A stretch of DNA of 50,631 bases from CAZQEZ01 sp964592475 (GTDB taxonomy: Bacteria > Bacteroidota > Bacteroidia > Cytophagales > Cyclobacteriaceae), in NCBI GenBank assembly GCA_964592475.1, contig CAZQEZ010000011.1, positions 1 to 50,631 on the forward strand, in the 5' to 3' direction. The notes under the pieces were generated by a model. The model was not told where the DNA came from, made no database searches, and worked only from the letters and a program-made list of their open reading frames with translations. The position numbers and the translations under genes are program-made. Shown piece after piece: positions 1-8,300 of this stretch (position 1 is its first letter; each line of letters opens with the position of its first letter).

Positions 1-27
1 GCTTCAAGTCTTTAAAAACTATGCTCG

Positions 28-72
28 TCCGGGTTTGTAACCCGGATGCATAAATCCAAGCATTTGCAATGC
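28..72. repeat. REP-like pair of short hairpins
   Basis: Two perfect inverted repeats lie side by side: 28-35 with 39-46 (TCCGGGTT, loop tgt, AACCCGGA) and 60-64 with 68-72 (GCATT, loop tgc, AATGC). They are GC-richer than their surroundings and are followed by further GC-rich sequence to about 118. Paired short hairpins of this kind resemble the REP-like elements scattered through many Bacteroidota genomes, often linked to IS200-type REP-associated transposases. No transposase is in the window. The REP assignment is from memory of such motifs and was not checked against the genome. Confidence 0.4.
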
Positions 73-289
73 GGTAATGTGGCATCGTCATCCGCCAAAG
101 TCGGACACGTTGCCTATTTATTTTTTGCAGCTAAAAATGGTGATTTCATCATTTGTCAATCTCACTGCCGGAGGTTTCGTTACCATTTGATGTATTTTAT
201 TTGTGGTAAAAATAAATTAGATCGACAAATCAGTCACTTTAAATTAAAATGAATACTTACATATGCGGGTTGTGTGAAAAAAAACAAGA

Positions 290-322
290 AAAAGCCGCCT
301 AAATAAAGATTAGACGGCTTTT
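290..322 (-). terminator. Rho-independent terminator of the OmpL47-like gene
   Basis: A 13-bp stem (290-302 with 310-322) ends in a run of T on the minus strand. Its single imperfect pair becomes a G-U wobble in the minus-strand transcript, so it fits termination of the minus-strand gene ending at 351. Confidence 0.75.
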
Positions 323-350
323 CGTCATAAAATGATTAATGGTTATTACG

Positions 351-2096
351 TTATTGCGTTGCTACGGTTAAATCTTCGGTGGTGAAAGTGAAAACTTCCT
401 CACTTTCATTACCTAATTTATCTATAGCAGTAACTTTTACTTCAATATTGATACCTCCTTTAAAATTAGTAACGGGCCTCATATATTCTTTATCTAGTTG
501 ATTATTTAAGGAATAGAAGATTTTGTGAGTGCCAACATATTCGTCTGTTGCCGCAAGATAAACTTGAACATTTTTAGGGTAAATATCAAAAGTATCCGAC
601 ATTACCACCTTTTTACCTATTGGATCAATGCTATAGTGGAAAAATATTTCCGGTGGAGTATTGTCTACAAAGAAATCGAGCTCCTCTACTTCTTCATTAT
701 TTACCTGATCCAATGCTCTTACATTTACCCTATGCAATCCCTCTTCTGTAAAACTGAAAGGTGCTACATAAGACTGTTCTTCTGCATTAGGCAAAGTATA
801 AAATGCTTCTCTAAAGCCGGATTTATATTTACCAATATCATAAGGATCAAGTTTTATTGTAGAAATATCTCTGATATAAACAGTGTCTCTGGTAAGATAC
901 TGAGGTCCATCTATTTTAAATTCAATTTTTGGAGCATGCGTATCCAGTATGAATTTGTGCGTTTTAGTATACGAACTATTTTCCACATTATCTGTACTTA
1001 TGTAGTCAATATTATATATACCTTCTTTCATGTGATCAATTTTTATAGGATCGGCATAAACTTCAAAACTATTTGATTGTAATTTGTAAGTAGTCTCTTT
1101 TACTCCCGCTTTATTGTCTGTAGCAGGCAATTCAAAAGTAGTGCGTAGAGAAACATAATCATTATATTTATCTCCAATTACATCTACATGCACATCGGGA
1201 GGAATACGGTCTACATAAAAATCATAGACGATTTGATCTTCAACATTTTTTACTTTATCGTCAGCGTAATAAGTAATACGATGAGGGCCATCATTTAATG
1301 TTTGTAAATTAAACCCTTTTAAATAGGTGCTGGGTCTGTCGTTATCTATGTTATAATAGATAGTCTTAACTCCTGATCCTGGTCCATCATCACTATCAAG
1401 AGTAACGAAAGCTTTAGGTGAATAGATGTCATCTATTTTGGGTTCAGTAGCGTTGAAGGTGGTTGTAGGAGCAGTTCCATCTACGTAAAAAGCCTGTGTA
1501 TGACTCTGCCGTGGCTCTTCGGCATTACCTACCCGATCCAGGGAGTAAAACCTCATCAAATAATCCTTATCCGGAGCAAGAGTAAATGAGCCGTTGTAAG
1601 TTTCATAAGCTGCATTGTTTAATGAAAAGTAAGAATTTTCAACTTTCGACACTGCATCATTAGCATTTAAATCAATAAGTAAATCGGGGCTGTAATAATA
1701 TTTACCTTGTACTTCTACCCATTCCTTTGATTGAAAATCTGCAGTAGTATTTGGTGGTTTGCTGTCTGCATATACCTTATAAAGCACCTCTCTTCTCGGC
1801 AATAAAGTTTCATGAGAAGCTTGATCAGTTTCCCATCGGCTCCTGATCCAGTTAGGGCCTTCCGTATCAAAGTAGTACTCTTCTACTCTATTCACCGGTA
1901 CATCTTTTTTTAAAACGTATTGACCACCTGCCGAATCAAGGGAAGGCATTAATGCTATATATACGGGCAAATTCTTATTCCAGTACAAGTCACCATTTTC
2001 ATCCTGCAAAACTTTGTAAGCATGTTGGGGTATTTCCTGGCTGTAAAGAACAAATGCACATAGCATGAAAAATAAGCTAATTATTAATTTTTTCAT
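351..2096 (-). CDS. Exported protein with OmpL47-type Ig-like repeats
   Basis: 581 residues. It begins with a Sec signal peptide (MKKLIISLFFMLCAFVLYSQ) and is therefore predicted to be periplasmic or surface-exposed. At least four repeats each end in a motif of the form F(Y/I/F)VD or ILD followed by xxxP: DGTAPTT, DRIPPDV, DTHAPKI and DNTPPEI, spaced by roughly 90-100 residues. This is the hallmark of OmpL47-type/bacterial Ig-like beta-sandwich repeats found in adhesins and extracellular matrix-binding proteins. Each repeat carries a YxxN/YxLN turn typical of the fold. No catalytic domain and no C-terminal sorting domain (T9SS type) is visible. The gene stands alone, with its own terminator at 290-322. 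Binding partner unknown. Confidence 0.7.
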   Translation of the reverse strand: MKKLIISLFFMLCAFVLYSQEIPQHAYKVLQDENGDLYWNKNLPVYIALMPSLDSAGGQYVLKKDVPVNRVEEYYFDTEGPNWIRSRWETDQASHETLLPRREVLYKVYADSKPPNTTADFQSKEWVEVQGKYYYSPDLLIDLNANDAVSKVENSYFSLNNAAYETYNGSFTLAPDKDYLMRFYSLDRVGNAEEPRQSHTQAFYVDGTAPTTTFNATEPKIDDIYSPKAFVTLDSDDGPGSGVKTIYYNIDNDRPSTYLKGFNLQTLNDGPHRITYYADDKVKNVEDQIVYDFYVDRIPPDVHVDVIGDKYNDYVSLRTTFELPATDNKAGVKETTYKLQSNSFEVYADPIKIDHMKEGIYNIDYISTDNVENSSYTKTHKFILDTHAPKIEFKIDGPQYLTRDTVYIRDISTIKLDPYDIGKYKSGFREAFYTLPNAEEQSYVAPFSFTEEGLHRVNVRALDQVNNEEVEELDFFVDNTPPEIFFHYSIDPIGKKVVMSDTFDIYPKNVQVYLAATDEYVGTHKIFYSLNNQLDKEYMRPVTNFKGGINIEVKVTAIDKLGNESEEVFTFTTEDLTVATQ

Positions 2097-2726
2097 ATTT
2101 TCACATATTAGGTTGTTATTTAAGACCCTAATAATACAGATATATTTTTGAAAAAAAATTATAAATAAGGCTGCCTTTTGTACATTCTATACCCCTATAC
2201 AAAAATTAAATACTACAATTATTTCTATGTTTTATACAATTTAACAAGGGTTACTATAAACGTGTTTTGCTATATAAACAGCTTATTATCAAGCTTTAAG
2301 TGCAATTGGGCAGATACTTGCCCGCCAAAGCGTAAGAGATTTTTGAGACGCTCAAAGAAGAAGTGAAAACTTACATTTAATCATCTACTATCACCTAATA
2401 TTTTTTTTACTAATTTGCTGTAAATCTTGACGTAAGGTCTGCAAATTCTTCTTTTTACAGCATTTTTTTCCATTCATTAGCGTTAAATTTATGAATAGTA
2501 AATACTTGCTAATATTCAAATATTCTATTTATCATTAAATTTCACTAATTACAAATTTGCTGAGTGAAATATTTATCTCAAGATATTCGAGGAAAATTTA
2601 TATCTTTTTCAAGTTTTGAGAAAGACCATTCAACGGAATTGATTTTAATTGCTAACCGGTGGCCTGGAAAGCTAATTAACAGTTACTTTTTTATAACGTT
2701 AGCAAAGGTTTCTGATTTATTTTAGC
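2097..2726. other. 630-base gap between OmpL47-like gene and pth
   Basis: AT-rich stretch with no convincing protein gene. A 62-codon plus-strand frame (2178-2366) ends in a very basic tail but has no recognisable domain. The gap holds a TATTTTTG promoter-like element at 2143-2150 (+), compact hairpins at 2308-2356, and a terminator-like hairpin with a T run at 2416-2469 (+), described separately as a possible small RNA. Confidence 0.5.
2300..2469 (+). ncRNA. Candidate structured small RNA with terminator
   Basis: Plus-strand stretch with consecutive stems: GGGCA/TGCCC (2308-2312 with 2319-2323), AGCGT/ACGCT (2329-2333 with 2348-2352) or the alternative TTTGAG/CTCAAA (2342-2347 with 2351-2356), and a perfect 9-bp stem TGCTGTAAA/TTTACAGCA (2416-2424 with 2454-2462) followed by seven T. 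The last looks like a Rho-independent terminator although its loop is long (29 nt). A TAnnTTTG element at 2143-2150 could start transcription near 2157. The alternative is a short 62-residue protein (2178-2366) sharing the same terminator. No known RNA family recognised. Confidence 0.3.
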
Positions 2727-3287
2727 TTAATCATTAAATTGACTCATGGTTTTACTTATTCCAATAGTTCCAAAGCTTATGATCATTTCTATGGCTTTAT
2801 CCATCCTACCGGGTAGCTCCTCAAATTCTTGTTTGCTAAACCTACTCAATACATAATTTACTTGCCCTCCACGGGGAAAGTCATCACCTATGCCAAACTT
2901 AAGCCTTGGATATTTGCTGGAGCCTAAAAAAGTTTCAATATTGCCCAATCCGTTATGTCCGGCACTAGAACCCTTGGCACGCATTCGCAATTTTCCAAAT
3001 GGCAAGGCAATATCATCTGAAATGACCAATAGATTTTCCACGGGCACTTTTAATTCTCTTAGCCAGTAAGCAACTGCTTTACCGCTTAAATTCATATAAG
3101 TGGTAGGTTTTATGAGGTGAAATGTGCGCCCCTTAGTTTTCACTTCTGCTTTAAAAACATGGCGATTTTGTTCAAAAGAAGAAGAAAACTCGTCTGCCAT
3201 TTTATCCAATACCAAAAAACCAATATTGTGTCGGGTCAATTCATAATCTGCCCCAATATTTCCTAAGCCAGCGATTAAATATTTCAT
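2727..3287 (-). CDS. pth: Peptidyl-tRNA hydrolase
   Basis: 186 residues, the usual length. It cleaves the ester bond of peptidyl-tRNAs released from stalled ribosomes and so recycles tRNA in the cytoplasm. The N-terminus carries the signature GLGNIG with the conserved Asn10, and the catalytic base His20 is in TRHNIGF. The MNLSG motif with its Asn sits near 65-69, the conserved acidic pair near 91-92 in ISDDIALPFGKLR, and the GSSAGHNGL loop at 107-114. It lies 91 bases downstream of rplY on the same strand, with a terminator-like hairpin between them. The rplY-pth pairing is common in many bacteria. Confidence 0.97.
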   Translation of the reverse strand: MKYLIAGLGNIGADYELTRHNIGFLVLDKMADEFSSSFEQNRHVFKAEVKTKGRTFHLIKPTTYMNLSGKAVAYWLRELKVPVENLLVISDDIALPFGKLRMRAKGSSAGHNGLGNIETFLGSSKYPRLKFGIGDDFPRGGQVNYVLSRFSKQEFEELPGRMDKAIEMIISFGTIGISKTMSQFND

Positions 3288-3303
3288 GATTTTATTTATA
3301 CAA

Positions 3304-3354
3304 ATAAAAAAGACTGAACCAGGCAGATATTATATCACACCTAAGTCAGTCTTA
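3304..3354 (-). terminator. Terminator-like hairpin between rplY and pth
   Basis: An 8-bp perfect stem AAGACTGA/TCAGTCTT (3310-3317 with 3346-3353) is followed on the minus strand by TTTTTATTTG. It lies in the rplY-pth spacer, so it probably ends rplY transcripts partially and lowers pth expression. The loop is long (28 nt). Confidence 0.6.
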
Positions 3355-3378
3355 TGCTTTATTCTTAATTATTAAATA

Positions 3379-3987
3379 CTATTCTTCCGTAGCTTCAGCA
3401 GTTTCTTCAGCTTCCTCTTCAGCAGCTGTACCCAAACCACGCATCGCTCTTGGCGTTTCTACTGTTGCAATAGAAACTTGCGGGCTGTTTAATATTTCAA
3501 AATCAGCGGCTTTCAAATCTCTTACTTTAAATGACTTACCCATATCCATTTTACTGATATTTACCACGATAAAGTCAGGTAGATCTTTAGGCAACGCCTT
3601 TATTTTTACATATCGTAACTTTGGCATAAGCCTGCCACCCTTTACCACCCCGGGAGAAGTACCTTCAAACCTAACCGGTATATTAACTTTCACCGGCTTA
3701 TCTTCTTCCATCTTTAAAAAGTCTGCGTGCAGAATCATTTCACTTACCGGGTGAAACTGGATATCTTGAAGTACACACTGATATACGTCTCCTTCAATAT
3801 TTACGTCAACCAAATAAACTTCGGGAGTATAAACCAATTCTTTAAAGAGAATCATAGGAACGGAGAAATGAACGTGATCTTTTTGACCATACATCACACA
3901 TGGCACGTAACCTTCATTTCTGATTTTTTTTGCTTTTTGTTTTCCTAAGTCTTCTCTTTTATAACCTATAATCTCTATGGTTTTCAT
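3379..3987 (-). CDS. rplY: 50S ribosomal protein L25 / general stress protein Ctc
   Basis: 202 residues, the long two-domain CTC/TL5 form rather than the about 95-residue enterobacterial L25. The N-terminal beta-barrel (about 1-90, starting MKTIEIIGYKRED) binds 5S rRNA; the C-terminal domain (about 95-185) contains the typical PVKVNIPVRFEGTSPGVVKG segment. The extreme C-terminus is a Glu-rich acidic tail, common in Bacteroidota versions. It lies 22 bases downstream of prs on the same strand, matching the widespread prs-rplY(ctc)-pth gene order. Confidence 0.95.
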   Translation of the reverse strand: MKTIEIIGYKREDLGKQKAKKIRNEGYVPCVMYGQKDHVHFSVPMILFKELVYTPEVYLVDVNIEGDVYQCVLQDIQFHPVSEMILHADFLKMEEDKPVKVNIPVRFEGTSPGVVKGGRLMPKLRYVKIKALPKDLPDFIVVNISKMDMGKSFKVRDLKAADFEILNSPQVSIATVETPRAMRGLGTAAEEEAEETAEATEE

Positions 3988-4009
3988 CTTCTTGTAGTAT
4001 TAATACTTT

Positions 4010-4954
4010 TTAATAATTATTCTTTCCATTAATAAACAATGAACTAATTGATTCATTGTCGTGTACCTTCCTAATTCCTTTGGCTAGCATGCTAGCTACA
4101 CCAATTATTTTTATTTTATCACTTTCTCTTTTTAAAGGAATTGTATCAGTTACCACCAATTCTTCCAATTCTGAATTTTCAATATTTTCAAAAGCATCGC
4201 CAGAAAGTATGGCATGGGTACAAATGGCTCTTACTGATCTGGCTCCTTTTTCTTTTATCAAACTACTGGCTTTACTTAAAGTTCCGCCGGTATCAATTAA
4301 ATCATCTACTAATACAACATCCGCACCTTCTACATCCCCAATCAATTGCATTGACTCCACTTGGTTAGCTCTACCTCTATGCTTATCACAAACAACCATG
4401 TCTACTCCCATCAGCTGGGCAAAATGCCTGGTTCTCTTGGTACCTCCTACATCAGGTGAAGCAAAAACCAAGCGCTCTAACTTTAATGTGCGTAAATACG
4501 GCACAAAAATATAAGAGCCATCCAGATGGTCAACTGGTATATCGAAAAACCCCTGAATTTGGCCGGCATGCAAATCACAGGTCATCAAACGCTGTGCCCC
4601 TGCAGCTGTAAGTAAATTTGCAACTAATTTAGCTGCAATGGCTACTCTAGGCCTGTCTTTTCTATCTTGCCGGGCATAACCAAAATAAGGAATTACTACA
4701 GTGATGTATTTTGCGCTGGCTCTGCGAGCAGCATCTATCATCAGCAATAGTTCCATTAAATTGTCGGCTGGTGCAAAAGTAGACTGGATTAAAAAAACAT
4801 GACTTCCTCGAACAGACTCAGTGAAATAAGGAGTTATTTCTCCATCACTAAATCTCAGAACTTCCATTTGCCCTAATGGCTTACCATAGTTGTGAGCAAT
4901 TTTTTCTGCCAGGTAAAATGTATTAGTTCCAGAAAATATTTTGACATCAGCCAT
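4010..4954 (-). CDS. prs: Ribose-phosphate pyrophosphokinase
   Basis: 314 residues, full length. It makes phosphoribosyl pyrophosphate from ribose 5-phosphate and ATP, feeding purine, pyrimidine, histidine and NAD synthesis. Visible signatures: RFSDGEI near residue 35, the ATP-binding flexible-loop region YFGYARQDRK near 90-100, the metal-binding CDLHAGQIQGFFDIP segment near 125-140, and the PRPP loop VVLVDDLIDTGGT near 213-225. First gene of the prs-rplY-pth block on the minus strand; a terminator separates it from the upstream tRNA-Gln. Confidence 0.97.
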   Translation of the reverse strand: MADVKIFSGTNTFYLAEKIAHNYGKPLGQMEVLRFSDGEITPYFTESVRGSHVFLIQSTFAPADNLMELLLMIDAARRASAKYITVVIPYFGYARQDRKDRPRVAIAAKLVANLLTAAGAQRLMTCDLHAGQIQGFFDIPVDHLDGSYIFVPYLRTLKLERLVFASPDVGGTKRTRHFAQLMGVDMVVCDKHRGRANQVESMQLIGDVEGADVVLVDDLIDTGGTLSKASSLIKEKGARSVRAICTHAILSGDAFENIENSELEELVVTDTIPLKRESDKIKIIGVASMLAKGIRKVHDNESISSLFINGKNNY

Positions 4955-5009
4955 AGAGGAGATCGCCTTATACCATCATTTTTATAATAATCAAATCACT
5001 TAAAATAAA

Positions 5010-5038
5010 GAACCCGATACCGAAAAGGGATCGGGATT
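5010..5038 (-). terminator. Terminator downstream of tRNA-Gln
   Basis: A GC-rich hairpin built on CCCGAT/ATCGGG (about 5013-5018 with 5030-5035, plus inner pairs) is followed on the minus strand by a T-rich tail. It should end the tRNA-Gln transcript before prs. Confidence 0.7.
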
Positions 5039-5051
5039 TCTTAGTTGATTG

Positions 5052-5124
5052 TTGTCCGACCAGGGCTCGAACCTGGACTCTTCTGAACCAAAATCAGACG
5101 TGTTGCCAGTTACACCATCGGACA
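5052..5124 (-). tRNA. tRNA-Gln (anticodon TTG)
   Basis: On the minus strand the 7-bp acceptor stem TGTCCGA/TCGGACA (5118-5124 with 5053-5059) closes a complete cloverleaf. The anticodon stem is TCTGA/TCAGA with loop TTTTGGT, giving anticodon TTG, and the T arm contains GGTTCGAGCC. The discriminator base is A; CCA is not encoded. About 73 nt. It appears as a single, separately terminated transcript. Confidence 0.95.
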
Positions 5125-5129
5125 ATTTT

Positions 5130-5173
5130 GTATCCCAATCGAATTTGGATTGTATCCCCCTCGAATTTGGGAG
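5130..5173. repeat. Imperfect tandem repeat upstream of tRNA-Gln
   Basis: Two adjacent copies of a 21-22-base unit, both beginning TGTATCCC and containing TCGAATTTGG, lie between the tRNA-Gln 5' end and its promoter, so they would be in the transcribed leader. Function unknown; possibly a duplication of the leader. Confidence 0.5.
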
Positions 5174-5175
5174 TA

Positions 5176-5183
5176 CAAAGTTA
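5176..5183 (-). promoter_or_regulatory. Bacteroidota -7 element for tRNA-Gln
   Basis: The minus strand reads TAACTTTG, a perfect match to TAnnTTTG, about 52 bases upstream of the mature tRNA 5' end. The -33 region is T-rich but without a clean TTTG at the ideal distance. Confidence 0.5.
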
Positions 5184-5352
5184 GATTTATTTTTTCAAAA
5201 CGAAAAATAAAGTTTAAAAAAATATACACATTATACTCAACTACTGCTTTCAGCCATTGCTGTAATTGGTTCATAATTTCATTGAGGAACTATTAATAAT
5301 AAATTTAATTTAAAAATCTTAAGCATTTCTTCACATTACCCTCCTAATCAGA

Positions 5353-5360
5353 TAATTTTG
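5353..5360 (+). promoter_or_regulatory. -7 element immediately upstream of the SNF2 gene
   Basis: TAATTTTG matches TAnnTTTG exactly and ends 6 bases before the ATG at 5367. Transcription would then start at or next to the start codon, implying a leaderless or nearly leaderless mRNA. The -33 region is weak. Confidence 0.45.
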
Positions 5361-5366
5361 CAGGTT

Positions 5367-8300
5367 ATGAATTACCAAGAAATTTTACAGGTAGAGGCGC
5401 TAGAGCAATTCCTCGTGATACAGGAAGGCGATTATATTTTTGAAAGCGGTAAACAGTTGTATTTAAAAGATTCCGTGTATAAAATAGAGCAGGTAAATGA
5501 CAGTGCTTATTTTTGTTATGTATTAGATAAATCAGGCAAACGGTACCTGGTAAATTTAATTTTAAGAGGCAAAAATATACAGCGCAGTTGCACCTGTTCT
5601 TTCTCCGGTCCTATCTGTAAGCATATTTACGCGGCAGTATTTCAATTAAAAGATAAATTACAAAAACAACAAAGAAATCGGGTACATCATGTAGAGTTTA
5701 CCATCACAAAACTAGACATCGAAAATTTTGCCATTGAGGATACTGCAGATGAAAAAAGCCTAAAAATAGCTGAAAAGCTTGTAAAAAACGATCAACTAAA
5801 ACTTAATGAAAATGCCGGAAAAGAACATTTTAGTTTTTCAATATTGGATAACCGGGCTATTGAAGTAAACTTTCGCTTAAAAAAACATGCTAAGAAAGTG
5901 GAGGCATTGTGCAGTTGTGGACAAATGCAAAATTGCGAATATATAACTGCTGCATTATATTTCCTGAAAAATAAATATGGTTCTCGTGCTCTTTATCAAT
6001 TATTTGAAATTGACAAACAAAAACCGGAATTACTAATAAAAGCCAAAGTTGACCCTGAAGACCCCATTGTAGATGAGTTGGAGGTAGTGCTTAATGATGA
6101 TTTCGAGGCAGAACTGGTTTATCAAAACCAACCACTGGCAGACATAAGTAAATTTGAAAATTTCTTCTCCGGCTGGCATTCCGATGAGGATTCTCTGGAG
6201 AGTAAAGAGACTGCAAGATATGACCATACGCTTACATTTGCCGTGTACGCAAATGATTGGCTTCCGGAAATTATTCCATTAATAGGAAAGTTCTCTGCTA
6301 ATAAATCAAAGTTGATCGGCAAAATGACAGAAATTGATGATATCTATACCATACCAGAAAAATTTGAGCATCTATTAACTCCTGAAACCCGGCAATTTAT
6401 AGCTCAGGCAATTCATTTAAGAAAGCAAAAACAGTTAAATGAGCGGAAAAACTTGACGGAAGAAAATATTAACTTCCAATTTAACTATGAGTATTATCAA
6501 GATTTTAAGGAACTTATCAATAAGCTACGTGACCAGTGGTTACAAATATTTATAGAACCTTATTTTGCCGGAGATGATATAAAGGCTACTGAATTAGTAG
6601 ACTTAGAATTACAGAACGATGATCTTAAGGCAGAAGTAATTTTAAATGAAAAAGAGAATGCATTAGCTTTTCAACTTCGATGCTATAAACAAAGCAGCAA
6701 TGAAACGATACCCGTCAAATCATTTCCTCAACATCATTATATTCCAATAAAAAACAAACAATTTATTGGTTGGAACTCCTATCGGGATTACTCGTTATTT
6801 GAGCAATTTGATTTTGATGACCATCGAGAGCAATACTTTAGTAAGTATAGCAACAATACAAAGATTGAAAATTTACTGCAAGAGATTAATAAAAAAAGCA
6901 CTTTACGTATGGCTAGTAAATCAAAAACAATTAGTATAATGCCAGTAGCTAAAATATATCTTTCTGAATCAGACCCCTTTTTAATAATAAGCCCAGTAGT
7001 TGCGTACGATGAGTATGAGTTTGTAGCTGATGGCAATGTTGAAAAAAGTGTGATTAGAAAAGGAGGCAAGCTTATGGAACTGAAGAGGGATATTTCATTT
7101 GAAAAAGAATTACGCCTCTTTATTGCCTCATTACACCCCAATTTTAAAGCTGATAGTTTTCTTGATTATTTTTATATCCATCAAAATGAAGTTTTACGAA
7201 ATTTCTGGTTTATGGATTTTTATCAGCGCTGCCAGGAAAAAGATTTTGAAATTTATGGCCTGAAAGAACTTAATGCAGTAAAGTATAATCCTAATAGACC
7301 TAAAATAAGCTACACGGTAAAATCTGGCATCAATTGGTTTGATATGGATTTTGAAATCAGCTATGGTGAGCAAACTGTTGATCTTAAAGATTTGCGTAAA
7401 GCATTTATAAATAAGCAACACTATGTAAAGTTAAATGACGGCAGCCTGGGAGTGCTCCCGGAAGAATGGTTCAAAAAATTCAGTCTGGCTCTGGAAATGG
7501 GTAAGGTAAATGATAAAAGCCTACGTTTACCTAAAACTCATTTCCTGATGATTGAACGCTTTTATCAAGATCAATTGCAAAAAGAAGAAAGCCTGCAACT
7601 AGAATTGGCTGAAAAGAAAAAACTTCTTTATACCTTCGACAAAATAGAAGATGTATCGGTACCCCAAAATATAAATGTTGACCTACGAGATTATCAGCTA
7701 GGGGGGCTCAATTGGTTCAATTTTCTTGAGCAATTTGAATGGGGAGGCTGCCTGGCAGATGATATGGGATTAGGTAAAACCTTGCAGATGCTGGCATTTT
7801 TCCAAAGGTTGAAAGAAGAAAAACCAAAGGAGGGGCATAAATTTTTGGTGGTTTGTCCTACTACACTCATTTTTAATTGGCAAAATGAGATAGAAAAGTT
7901 CTGCCCGGACCTATCTTTTACTGTTCATTGGGGTATTGGCAGGCCTAACTCAACAGATGCCTGGCAAGCTTCAGATATAGTGCTTACTTCTTATGGTACA
8001 CTGGTAAATGATATCGAACTCTTCAAATCATTTATTTTTACTGTAGCAGTACTTGATGAATCGCAGGCCATTAAAAACCCAGGATCGCTACGCTACAAAG
8101 CTTGTATGGTACTCGAGGCAAAGCATCGATTTGTACTCACGGGTACTCCGGTAGAAAATAATACCGTGGAACTTTACGCGCAAATGAACTTTGTCAATCC
8201 CGGATTGCTGGGGTCTTTAAATAGTTTCAAAAACAACTTTGCTATTGCAGTAGATAAGCTTGAGGATCAGGAAAAATTATCGCAATTGCGAGATATTTTA

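Larger units (their letters stand above)
1..350. other. Left-edge stretch without a convincing gene
   Basis: Apart from the hairpin pair near its start and the terminator near its end, nothing coding is convincing here. A 68-codon frame at 46-252 (+) begins inside the hairpin repeat, has no recognisable domain and looks like chance. The block 73-250 has no long repeat or promoter motif I can defend. Confidence 0.5.

Noticed and set aside
46..252. 68-codon plus-strand open frame at the left edge
   Set aside because: It begins inside a hairpin repeat, has no domain and its composition is not gene-like.
525..1076. 183-codon plus-strand open frame
   Set aside because: It lies entirely antisense to the well-supported OmpL47-like gene; its Ile/Phe/Tyr-rich composition is that of a shadow frame.
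2178..2366. 62-codon plus-strand frame with a basic tail
   Set aside because: Not accepted as a gene because it has no recognisable domain; kept only as an alternative to the proposed small RNA.
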